DNA of 12,643 nt from an uncultured Clostridia bacterium (GTDB taxonomy: Bacteria > Bacillota > Clostridia > UBA1381). Below are positions 6,397 to 12,643 of this stretch, piece after piece. Position 1 is the stretch's first letter. Each line of letters opens with the position of its first letter. Location of the stretch: contig CAKSJF010000067.1 of assembly GCA_934462945.1 (NCBI GenBank), positions 1 through 12,643 on the forward strand, read 5' to 3'. The notes under the pieces were generated by a model, which ran no database searches, was not told the DNA's origin, and was given only the letters and a program-made list of their open reading frames with translations. The position numbers and the translations under genes were made by a program.

Positions 6397-8126
6397 TTAA
6401 GAAACTTTCAAGTTGTATCGGAGAATATAAGAAACCGTCGGTTTTAGCTCCGATCACAGTATCCTTAGAGGTCATCATGGAAGTGATTATTCCAATTCTG
6501 ATGGCTCGTATCATTGACCTGGGAATTGAAAAGCAGGACATGAATTATGTATTAAAAATCGGCGCACTGTTGATCTTAACGGCGCTTTTGTCTTTGATGT
6601 TCGGTGCGCTGTCCGGAAAATTTGCATCCATTGCCTCTGCCGGCTTTGCAAAAAACATCCGGAAACGGCTCTACCACGATGTGCAGCAGTATTCCTTTTC
6701 TAATATTGATAAGTTTTCCACTGCCAGCATTGTCACACGTCTGACCACCGACGTCACAAACTTACAAAACGCATACCAGATGATTATCCGGGGTGCGGTG
6801 CGCTCACCGTTCATGCTGATTTTCTCCTTTGCGATGACCATTATGATCAGTCCGAAAATGGCGCTGATTTTCTTAGCCATTATTCCGATCTTGGGAATAG
6901 GACTGTATTTTCTGATGACCGGCGCGCATCCGATTTTTGAATCGGTGTTCCGTACCTATGATAAACTGAATAACGTGGTGCAGGAGAATCTGCGCGGAAT
7001 CCGCGTGGTCAAATCCTTTGTCCGCGAAGAGCACGAAAAGAAAAAATTCGGAACAATCTCCGAAAGTATTTACGAAAAATTCTCCAAAGCGGAAAAGCTT
7101 CTGGCATTTAATATGCCGCTGATGCAATTCTGCGTTTATTCCTGCATGCTTTTAATTTCCTGGTTCGGGGCAAAAATGATTGTATTATCCGGCGGAACTG
7201 CTTTGACCACCGGTCAGCTGACCAGTCTTTTCACCTATACCATGCAGATTTTAATGAGTCTGATGATGCTTTCGATGATTTTCGTTATGATTATTATTTC
7301 GCGTGCATCTGCTGAACGAATTGTGGAGCTGATGGATGAGGAGGTTGATCTGACCAATCCTGAAAATCCGGTTAAAAACGTTCCTGATGGCAGCATCGAA
7401 TTTTCTCATGCAGATTTTGGGTACAAAAAGGGCAAAAACTGCTTGCAGGATGTGAATTTAACAATCCGTTCCGGAGAAACGGTGGGAATTATCGGCGGAA
7501 CAGGAAGTGCAAAATCCAGCCTGGTACAGCTGATTCCGCGGCTTTATGACGTAACCGGCGGTTGTGTAAAGGTCGGCGGACGGGATGTCCGCGAGTATGA
7601 CATCAAAGTACTGCGTGACGCTGTTTCAATGGTGTTGCAGAAAAACGTTCTTTTCTCCGGCACAATTTTAGAAAACCTGCGCTGGGGAAATGAAAACGCC
7701 ACCAGAGAGGAATGCATCCGCGTCTGTCAGCTGGCACAGGCAGACGGCTTTATCGAAGAATTTCCGGAGGGCTACGATACCTTTATCGAACAGGGCGGAA
7801 CGAATGTTTCGGGCGGTCAGCGGCAGCGGCTCTGTATTGCCCGCGCACTTTTAAAGAAACCGAAGATCCTGATTCTGGACGACTCCACCAGCGCTGTTGA
7901 TACAAAAACAGACGCGCTGATCCGAAAAGCCTTTGCAGAGGAAATTCCGGATACCACCAAAATCATTATTGCACAGCGGATTTCTTCTGTGGAGCATGCA
8001 GATCAGATTATTGTGCTGGATAACGGACATGTGGATGCAGTCGGCACGCACGAGGAGCTTTTAGCATCCAATCAGATTTATCAGGAAGTATATCATTCAC
8101 AGATGGGAGGGTTGCAAAATGCCTAG
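6393..8126 (+). CDS. ABC exporter half-transporter, degenerate-site subunit (heterodimeric multidrug type)
   Basis: The 577-residue half-transporter has an N-terminal six-helix exporter domain (about 1-310) and a C-terminal ATPase domain (about 335-577). The Walker A loop reads GGTGSAKSS with K374, with Ala in place of the usual Gly before the Lys. The signature is VSGGQ (472-476). Walker B ends in D496 followed by D497 where the catalytic Glu normally sits, and the switch His is Gln (Q528). These changes mark the degenerate member of a heterodimeric exporter such as TM287/288 or BmrCD, in which only one of two ATP sites hydrolyses efficiently. The chosen ATG at 6393 overlaps the marR-type stop as ATGA and gives the typical N-terminus MIKKL. 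An alternative ATG at 6381 directly abuts a G-run and has no proper spacing. The gene overlaps its partner by 8 bases. The substrate is unknown; a drug, peptide or lipid-like compound is likely. Confidence 0.9.
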   Translation: MIKKLSSCIGEYKKPSVLAPITVSLEVIMEVIIPILMARIIDLGIEKQDMNYVLKIGALLILTALLSLMFGALSGKFASIASAGFAKNIRKRLYHDVQQYSFSNIDKFSTASIVTRLTTDVTNLQNAYQMIIRGAVRSPFMLIFSFAMTIMISPKMALIFLAIIPILGIGLYFLMTGAHPIFESVFRTYDKLNNVVQENLRGIRVVKSFVREEHEKKKFGTISESIYEKFSKAEKLLAFNMPLMQFCVYSCMLLISWFGAKMIVLSGGTALTTGQLTSLFTYTMQILMSLMMLSMIFVMIIISRASAERIVELMDEEVDLTNPENPVKNVPDGSIEFSHADFGYKKGKNCLQDVNLTIRSGETVGIIGGTGSAKSSLVQLIPRLYDVTGGCVKVGGRDVREYDIKVLRDAVSMVLQKNVLFSGTILENLRWGNENATREECIRVCQLAQADGFIEEFPEGYDTFIEQGGTNVSGGQRQRLCIARALLKKPKILILDDSTSAVDTKTDALIRKAFAEEIPDTTKIIIAQRISSVEHADQIIVLDNGHVDAVGTHEELLASNQIYQEVYHSQMGGLQNA

Positions 8127-10020
8127 ACCGGGAGGACCAAGAATGATGGGCGGCCCGAAGCCTGAAAATATCGGGAAAACAGCAAAACGGCTTTTATCCT
8201 ATTTAGGGGGAAAACACCGGGCAAAACTTGTGATTGTATTTATTTGCATCTTAGCATCTGCCGTGACCGGCGTGATTGGCTCTATGTTTATCCAAACACT
8301 GATTGACGGCTATATTACACCGCTTTTAGCGTCTGACAATCCTGTTTTTGACGGACTGCTCCAGACAATTTTAAGGGTCGGCGGAATTTATCTGATCGGT
8401 ATTTTCTGCGGCTGGCTGTATAACTATCTGATGGTTGAGATTTCGCAGGGCGTGCTAAAGGAAATCCGGGACGAAATGTTTGCGCATATGCAGACACTTC
8501 CGATCCGCTATTTTGACACACACACCCATGGCGATATTATGAGCCATTATACCAACGATACCGATACGCTCCGGCAGATGATTTCCCAAAGCGTTCCGCA
8601 GACATTTTCCTCGGTGATTACGATTGTGGCAGTGTTCTTTGCAATGCTCTATATGAGCGTTCCGCTTACGGTTTTAGTGGTTGTGATGGTGTTTCTGATG
8701 CTACAAATCACCAAAAAAATTGGAGGCAAGGCATCCACCTATTTCATTCGTCAGCAAAAATCACTTGGCGCACTGAACGGATATATTGAGGAAATGATTC
8801 AGGGACAAAAGGTGGTAAAGGTCTTTAATTATGAGGAGCGTGCAAAAGAAAAATTTGACCGCCTGAATGAGGAGCTTTGCCAGGAGGCAACCGATGCGAA
8901 TACCTTTGCCAATATTCTGATGCCGATTATGAACAATTTAGGACATCTGCAATATGTGATTGTGGCAATTGCCGGCGGTCTTATGGCGAGCTTTGGGGTC
9001 GGCAATATCACAATCGGAACAATTTCCTCTTTCTTAATGCTTTCAAAAAGCTTCACCCAACCGATCAGCCAGGTTTCCCAGCAAATCAACTCTGTTGTGA
9101 TGGCATTAGCAGGCGCGCAGAGAATCTTTAAGCTGCTGGATGAGAAAGCGGAGGAAGATCATGGCTATGTGACGCTGGTAAATGCGAAGTATAATGAAAA
9201 GAATGAGTTAGTGCCTGTTGAGGAGGAAACCGGAATCTGGGCATGGAAACATCCGCACAAGGACGGCAGTGTGACTTATACGCGCGTCCGGGGTGACGTC
9301 CGGTTCTATGATGTTGATTTCGGATATACTGAGGACAAAATTGTCCTGCACGATATTGATCTTTATGCCGCACCGGAGCAGAAAATTGCCTTTGTCGGCG
9401 CAACCGGTGCAGGAAAAACAACGATCACGAATCTGATCAACCGGTTTTACGATTTGGCAGACGGAAAAATCCGCTATGACGATATTAATATCAACAAAAT
9501 TAAGAAAGCCGATCTTAGAAGATCTTTAGGGATTGTATTGCAGGATGTTAATTTGTTCACCGGAACAGTGAAAGAAAACATCCGCTACGGAAAGCTGGAT
9601 GCAACAGACGAAGAAGTTTATGCGGCAGCAAAGCTTGCAAATGCAGACGGCTTTATCAAAATGCTGCCGGACGGATATGATACTGTTTTATCCGGTGACG
9701 GCAGCGGACTTTCGCAGGGACAGCGTCAGCTGATTTCAATTGCGCGTGCCGCGGTAGCAAATCCGCCGGTTATGATCCTGGATGAGGCAACCTCCAGTAT
9801 TGATACCCGGACAGAGGCAATCGTGCAAAAGGGTATGGACTCTCTGATGAAGAACCGCACCGTGTTTGTAATTGCACACCGCCTTTCCACAATTCAGAAT
9901 GCAAATGTCATTATGGTTTTGGAACAGGGAAGAATTATCGAACGCGGAAGTCATGAGGAGCTTTTAGCTCAAAAAGGCAAATACTATCAACTATACACAG
10001 GAGCATTTGAACTTGAATAA
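8119..10020 (+). CDS. ABC exporter half-transporter, consensus-site subunit (heterodimeric multidrug type)
   Basis: The 633-residue partner has a short Gly/Pro/Met-rich N-terminus, a six-helix exporter domain (about 20-340) and an ATPase domain (about 393-633). Its own motifs are canonical: Walker A GATGAGKTT (K433), Walker B ILDE with catalytic E556, and switch H587. The signature is LSQGQ (531-535), off the LSGGQ consensus. In the dimer that signature would face the degenerate Walker motifs of the upstream subunit, while this subunit's intact Walker motifs face the normal VSGGQ. Between membrane domain and ATPase there is an extra segment of about 45 residues (about 345-392) containing TGIWAWKHPHKDGSVTYT, absent from textbook half-transporters. 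GGGAGG 8 bases before the ATG supports the start, which overlaps the upstream gene by 8 bases. The foldback element begins 4 bases after the stop codon. Confidence 0.92.
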   Translation: MPRPGGPRMMGGPKPENIGKTAKRLLSYLGGKHRAKLVIVFICILASAVTGVIGSMFIQTLIDGYITPLLASDNPVFDGLLQTILRVGGIYLIGIFCGWLYNYLMVEISQGVLKEIRDEMFAHMQTLPIRYFDTHTHGDIMSHYTNDTDTLRQMISQSVPQTFSSVITIVAVFFAMLYMSVPLTVLVVVMVFLMLQITKKIGGKASTYFIRQQKSLGALNGYIEEMIQGQKVVKVFNYEERAKEKFDRLNEELCQEATDANTFANILMPIMNNLGHLQYVIVAIAGGLMASFGVGNITIGTISSFLMLSKSFTQPISQVSQQINSVVMALAGAQRIFKLLDEKAEEDHGYVTLVNAKYNEKNELVPVEEETGIWAWKHPHKDGSVTYTRVRGDVRFYDVDFGYTEDKIVLHDIDLYAAPEQKIAFVGATGAGKTTITNLINRFYDLADGKIRYDDININKIKKADLRRSLGIVLQDVNLFTGTVKENIRYGKLDATDEEVYAAAKLANADGFIKMLPDGYDTVLSGDGSGLSQGQRQLISIARAAVANPPVMILDEATSSIDTRTEAIVQKGMDSLMKNRTVFVIAHRLSTIQNANVIMVLEQGRIIERGSHEELLAQKGKYYQLYTGAFELE

Positions 10021-10047
10021 AACCGGGATGTCAAAAAAGGCACAGAC

Positions 10048-10074
10048 CGTTCAAGGGCTGAAATACCTTGAACG
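10048..10074 (-). terminator. Hairpin and T-run, possible minus-strand terminator
   Basis: Arms CGTTCAAGG (10048-10056) and CCTTGAACG (10066-10074) pair perfectly over 9 bp with a 9-base loop. Read on the minus strand, the stem is followed after nine bases by six T residues (complement of 10033-10038). The gap to the T-run is longer than in standard terminators, so the activity is doubtful. The minus-strand gene that would be terminated ends at 10229. Confidence 0.35.
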
Positions 10075-10089
10075 TAGACCATTTCGGTT

Positions 10090-10113
10090 GAAATCCGCAG
10101 TTTTGCGGATTTC
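10090..10113. repeat. Perfect 10-bp hairpin inside the foldback element
   Basis: Arms GAAATCCGCA (10090-10099) and TGCGGATTTC (10104-10113) enclose a 4-base loop. No T-run follows on either strand, so it is a structural hairpin rather than a terminator. Confidence 0.75.
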
Positions 10114-10135
10114 CTATCATTGCTGCCCTTGAACT

Positions 10136-10209
10136 ACGCTCCAAACGCGCCGCTCGGAGTACGCCAGTACGCCGTCGGGCGCGTTTGGAGCGTTCTGCAC
10201 TCTTTTTTT
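10136..10209 (+). terminator. 16-bp hairpin with downstream T-run, likely terminator of the ABC exporter operon
   Basis: Arms ACGCTCCAAACGCGCC (10136-10151) and its exact complement (10178-10193) form a 16-bp GC-rich stem. The 26-base interior holds a second, imperfect helix (CGG-A-GTAC at 10155-10162 against GTAC-G-CCG at 10167-10174). Seven T residues at 10203-10209 follow after nine bases. The stem is far longer than a usual terminator and the T-run is displaced, so termination is likely but the form is atypical. Confidence 0.6.
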
Positions 10210-10228
10210 ACATCCCTTCAGATTTTTT

Positions 10229-11761
10229 TTATAATTTTCCGGCGGCATGCGCTCCGCCACAGTCTCCGGATGCGTCTGTAAATCCAAAAGAATAGAGTTT
10301 TCCGCAGACATCAAATTCCAGCCGGAACGGCTTTTGGTTCAGCGTTTTTAAGTCAAAGTCCGGGAATGTCAGTCTGTGACCAGTGCTGTCGCCGCAAAAC
10401 GGCTCAGAGCAGGCAAGAACATCCCCCTCCGGAGAAAGAATCTTTACCGAAACAGAACCGTCAGCATTCACGATCATTCCGCATTTGCCATCCATGATCA
10501 ACTTTCTTGTGGTGAGTGTTCCCGTTCCGTTCATCGAAACAAAACCATCCCGGCGCAGCTTGGCAAGTCCGGTTGCGCCATTCCGGTACATTCCGTTTCG
10601 TGTCCAGTCATAACCTGCACCATATGCCGGATCGCCGCCAAAACCGATATAGTAAATCCAAAGCTCCTCTTCATGAATCACGCACACTCCACCGACTGAC
10701 TGCACATAACCGCGATCCCATGCGCCCTCATGAATTGAGGAGGGAATCAGGCTTTTCCGGCAGGGACGCGAGAAATGGTAACCGTCCCGGCTGTACATCG
10801 GCATCAGGTCGGTAATTTTCGGAACACCGTATTTTTCGCAGGAGTCATTCTCCGGACCGTACATAATCTGGAACATGCCCAGCATAATGCTTTCATAGCC
10901 AACGCAGTCCACGTTATACAGCTGCGGCAAAAATCCGATATAGGGATTCGACTGATCAAGAGAATCACAGGATAACCATTCCTTTGTATCCTGCTCCGTC
11001 CATGCTGCGCCGTCTAAATAATGATCGCATTCCCGGTATTTTCTGGCTCTGACCCAAGCGCCGTCCGGCTGCACTGCAATAGAGCGGATGCTATAAACCC
11101 ATTTTTTTCGGAATGGATTATAAAAAACAGTGCTGCGATCTAACAGTATCCCGGTTTGACGGAACTGCTCAAAATGGATTCCGTTGCTGCTGACAGCGGC
11201 AATGCCCGGCATTTCTCCGCCCGGATTTCTCAAAAACAACTTGTAGCGTTCCTCTGCCGGACAGGTATCGTCGATAAAAACTGTGGTAGAATCCGGACGA
11301 AGATAGGAAATATCGCCCACCGAAAGATCTAAATCATTCTCCCGTCTCTGGTAAGGAAGAATCAGATTTGTACCTGGAACGATGCCTAAATCCGGACGTG
11401 CCCAGGAGAGTCCGTCTTTCGATTCTGCGTAGCACATATTCCGAAGCCAGCCTGCCTCGTACCACATTGTAAACTTTTTCTCTTTTTCGTCATACCATAT
11501 ACCGCCGCTTTTGGGGCATGCGCAGGGGCCACCCTCCTTTTCCCAGGGTGTTTCCGGGAAAAGAACCGGCTGACCGGTTTTCTTTGCTTTGTGGTATTCC
11601 GGAACAAGCTCCGTTTTTTCAATCAGAAAATCATCCACAAACAGCTGACGTCCTACCGAAATGTCGATTACCTCCGGGGGATTCTCTAAGTATGGCACAT
11701 GCTCCGCATCGGACGGCGCATCCATGTCGGATAAAAGAATGTTATTGTATAGCTTTTCCAT
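10229..11761 (-). CDS. Putative glycoside hydrolase-like beta-propeller protein, unassigned family
   Basis: The product is 510 residues with no signal peptide, so it should be cytoplasmic. It resembles putative glycosidases with a five-bladed propeller (GH32/43/68/130-type fold) that carry an N-terminal RQLFVDDFLIE segment (38-48) and a PVLFPETPWE stretch (65-74). Propeller-blade repeats are visible: YDEKEKKFTMWY (90-101), ESKDGLSW (113-120), VSSNGIHF (190-197), NPFRKKWVY (215-223) and YSRDGYHF (323-330). The last 100 residues look like a beta-sandwich with VNADGSVSVKI and LYSFGF motifs, often fused to this propeller type. I cannot name the catalytic acids or the substrate; FVDD (41-44) is a candidate nucleophile region by analogy. 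The ATG at 11761 has AAGGAG 7 bases upstream; an in-frame TTG two codons earlier is too close to that site. It lies downstream of, and in the same direction as, an AraC regulator. Confidence 0.72.
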   Translation of the reverse strand: MEKLYNNILLSDMDAPSDAEHVPYLENPPEVIDISVGRQLFVDDFLIEKTELVPEYHKAKKTGQPVLFPETPWEKEGGPCACPKSGGIWYDEKEKKFTMWYEAGWLRNMCYAESKDGLSWARPDLGIVPGTNLILPYQRRENDLDLSVGDISYLRPDSTTVFIDDTCPAEERYKLFLRNPGGEMPGIAAVSSNGIHFEQFRQTGILLDRSTVFYNPFRKKWVYSIRSIAVQPDGAWVRARKYRECDHYLDGAAWTEQDTKEWLSCDSLDQSNPYIGFLPQLYNVDCVGYESIMLGMFQIMYGPENDSCEKYGVPKITDLMPMYSRDGYHFSRPCRKSLIPSSIHEGAWDRGYVQSVGGVCVIHEEELWIYYIGFGGDPAYGAGYDWTRNGMYRNGATGLAKLRRDGFVSMNGTGTLTTRKLIMDGKCGMIVNADGSVSVKILSPEGDVLACSEPFCGDSTGHRLTFPDFDLKTLNQKPFRLEFDVCGKLYSFGFTDASGDCGGAHAAGKL

Positions 11762-11787
11762 AACCAATCTCCTTTTCGTTTTTTCTG

Positions 11788-11816
11788 ATTATATCATACC
11801 AAAATCCCACACACAA
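11788..11816 (-). promoter_or_regulatory. SigA-type promoter of the beta-propeller gene
   Basis: On the minus strand, TTGTGT (complement of 11811-11816) and TATAAT (complement of 11788-11793) are spaced by 17 bp, with an extended TG one base before the -10. The -35 is imperfect, as expected for an activator-dependent promoter, and overlaps the last heptamer box by two bases. Confidence 0.75.
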
Positions 11817-11854
11817 TTGCATAAACTGCAATTGATATTGCAATTCCTGCAATT
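11815..11854 (-). promoter_or_regulatory. Array of AATTGCA/TGCAATT boxes, putative AraC-family operator
   Basis: The heptamer TGCAATT occurs on the plus strand at 11827-11833, 11839-11845 and 11848-11854, and in inverse orientation (AATTGCA) at 11815-11821. Box starts are 12, 12 and 9 bp apart. The array runs from the -35 hexamer of the propeller gene's promoter up to the stop codon of the upstream araC-type gene, the position where AraC proteins bind direct repeats to recruit polymerase. Its use by the neighbouring regulator is inferred. Confidence 0.55.
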
Positions 11855-12641
11855 AAAATTCCGGATGGGTCGGCGCTTGTCCGTAGTATTTTTTATAGGC
11901 GCGGTAAAAAGCAGAATAATCAGAAAATCCGCTTTGGATTGCCGCCTGCGCCGCACTCTCGCCGGACTGAAGCAGACGCTTTGCGCAGATCAGCCGCTTT
12001 TGGAGAACGTATTGGTAAAAGGAAATTCCAAGCTCCCGGCTGAAACAGTGGGAAAGCTGCGAGGTAGAGACATATAGCGCAGACGCAGTCTCTGTCAGCG
12101 ATACCGGTGACTGATAGCAGCTGTTCACATACGCAAGCGCCCGGGCAATCAAAGAATTTTGATCTCTGGATTCTGAAATACTGAACCGGTTCAGCGAGTT
12201 TTTCATCATAAATAACAGCTGCACAGTCGCTGTGCGCAGAAAAAGCATTTTTTCCTCCTCGGAACACGGGTCGGACAGCATATCGCACAGACGCTGAAAA
12301 AGGCTTGTCATTTCCGGGGTTGGTGCATGCAAAATCCGGATCTGATCCATACACTGCCGCATCAGACAATCCCATTCCGGCACGTCCGGAAACCAAAGCC
12401 GACAGCGCAGATACTGCTCCTCCCGGTAAAAATTAAAATTATGAAAGCATTCCTTAGGAATCAGAATCAGCATATCCGGATGCAGCGAAACACTTTTTCC
12501 CTCCGAAAGAAAACTTCCGTCAGCGCGAAAAAGATACATAATTTCGTGGTCGTTATGAAATTCCTCTCCGCGCATACGGGATGTACCGCCGGCATACCAG
12601 AAATGAACCGGGTCTGCATGAAGCTGTCTGCAAAAATCCAT
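11853..12641 (-). CDS. AraC-family transcriptional regulator with cupin sensor domain
   Basis: The visible frame is 262 residues. An N-terminal cupin-like arabinose-binding-type domain (about 10-90) includes EEFHNDHEIMYLFRADGSF and SLHPDMLILIPKECFHNF, the usual ligand-pocket strands of this family. A helical linker follows, and the AraC DNA-binding domain spans about 165-262 with both helix-turn-helix motifs (LTETASALYVSTSQLSHCFS and IQSGFSDYSAFYRAYKKYYG). Such regulators commonly sense a sugar and activate adjacent catabolic genes. The next gene in the same direction is the propeller enzyme and the space between them holds the heptamer array. The ATG at 12641 is two bases from the window edge, so its ribosome site cannot be checked and the true start could lie further out. 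The TAA stop overlaps the last heptamer box. Confidence 0.9.
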   Translation of the reverse strand: MDFCRQLHADPVHFWYAGGTSRMRGEEFHNDHEIMYLFRADGSFLSEGKSVSLHPDMLILIPKECFHNFNFYREEQYLRCRLWFPDVPEWDCLMRQCMDQIRILHAPTPEMTSLFQRLCDMLSDPCSEEEKMLFLRTATVQLLFMMKNSLNRFSISESRDQNSLIARALAYVNSCYQSPVSLTETASALYVSTSQLSHCFSRELGISFYQYVLQKRLICAKRLLQSGESAAQAAIQSGFSDYSAFYRAYKKYYGQAPTHPEF

Positions 12642-12643
12642 GT

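Larger units (their letters stand above)
10025..10216. repeat. Foldback intergenic element with imperfect terminal inverted repeats (MITE-like or structured RNA)
   Basis: The two ends are imperfect inverted repeats. GGGATGT (10025-10031) matches ACATCCC (10210-10216) perfectly. The match continues inward through an A6/T7 run plus G, a shared CAGA block and a CG-TC block; I count about 22 identities in 29 aligned columns. Inside are a 9-bp hairpin (10048-10074), a 10-bp hairpin (10090-10113), a 10-bp long-range pairing (10049-10058 with 10125-10134) and a 16-bp perfect hairpin (10136-10193). The element fills almost the whole space between two convergent genes, starting 4 bases after one stop and ending 12 bases before the other. 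I see no open frame specific to it and no target-site duplication. A miniature transposon, a dispersed palindromic repeat and a purpose-built bidirectional terminator are all possible. Confidence 0.6.

Noticed and set aside
10025..10216. CRISPR array or tRNA in the structured intergenic region
   Set aside because: There are no regularly spaced direct repeats with unique spacers, and the helices do not follow the lengths or conserved bases of a tRNA cloverleaf.
10021..10228. Target-site duplication flanking the foldback element
   Set aside because: The bases outside GGGATGT on the left (AAACC) and outside ACATCCC on the right (TTCAG) do not match, so direct proof of transposition is absent.
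10117..10314. Minus-strand open frame of about 65 codons running from the foldback element into the propeller gene
   Set aside because: It overlaps the propeller coding region in another frame, has no ribosome-binding site and crosses palindromic sequence; it is a shadow frame.

Overview
The window reads as a chromosomal segment of a low-to-mid GC, spore-forming Firmicute, most likely a gut-type member of the Clostridia (Lachnospiraceae-like). The reasons are strong AAGGAG ribosome-binding sites, near-consensus SigA promoters (several with an extended TG -10), a SleB-type spore cortex hydrolase, the comEC-holA gene pair, and a MarR plus heterodimeric ABC exporter operon. The taxonomic call is inference; no rRNA or tRNA gene is present.

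Layout. Positions 1-140 hold the 3' end of an AraC-family regulator (+), convergent with a sleB-like cortex-lytic hydrolase (141-782, -) so tightly that the two stop codons abut. An intergenic region (783-949) separates sleB from the divergent comEC (950-3271, +), which has its own promoter and is followed 13 bp later by holA (3285-4289, +). An NCS2/AzgA-type purine permease (4383-5795, +) has its own promoter, a hairpin at the predicted mRNA 5' end and a textbook terminator. A consensus promoter with a palindromic operator then drives a three-gene operon with overlapping ends: a MarR-type repressor (5941-6396), an ABC exporter half with a degenerate ATP site (6393-8126) and its partner half with a consensus site (8119-10020).

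The 208 bp between the exporter and the next convergent gene are almost filled by a compact foldback element (10025-10216). It has imperfect terminal inverted repeats, an internal 10-bp hairpin, competing 9-bp and 10-bp pairings and a 16-bp perfect hairpin followed by a T-run. It probably ends transcription from both sides and looks like a dispersed, MITE-like or structured-RNA repeat. This is the least explained part of the window.

On the minus strand, an AraC/cupin regulator (11853-12641) lies upstream of a roughly 510-residue beta-propeller protein related to putative glycoside hydrolases (10229-11761). Between them are a good minus-strand promoter and four copies of the heptamer AATTGCA/TGCAATT, which look like the operator for the neighbouring AraC protein. 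Together they form a small sugar-responsive regulator-enzyme module whose substrate cannot be told from sequence.

Most of the window is ordinary housekeeping or transport. The items worth a second look are the foldback element, the heptamer array, the unassigned propeller enzyme and a ComEC homologue that lacks a conserved motif in its membrane domain.
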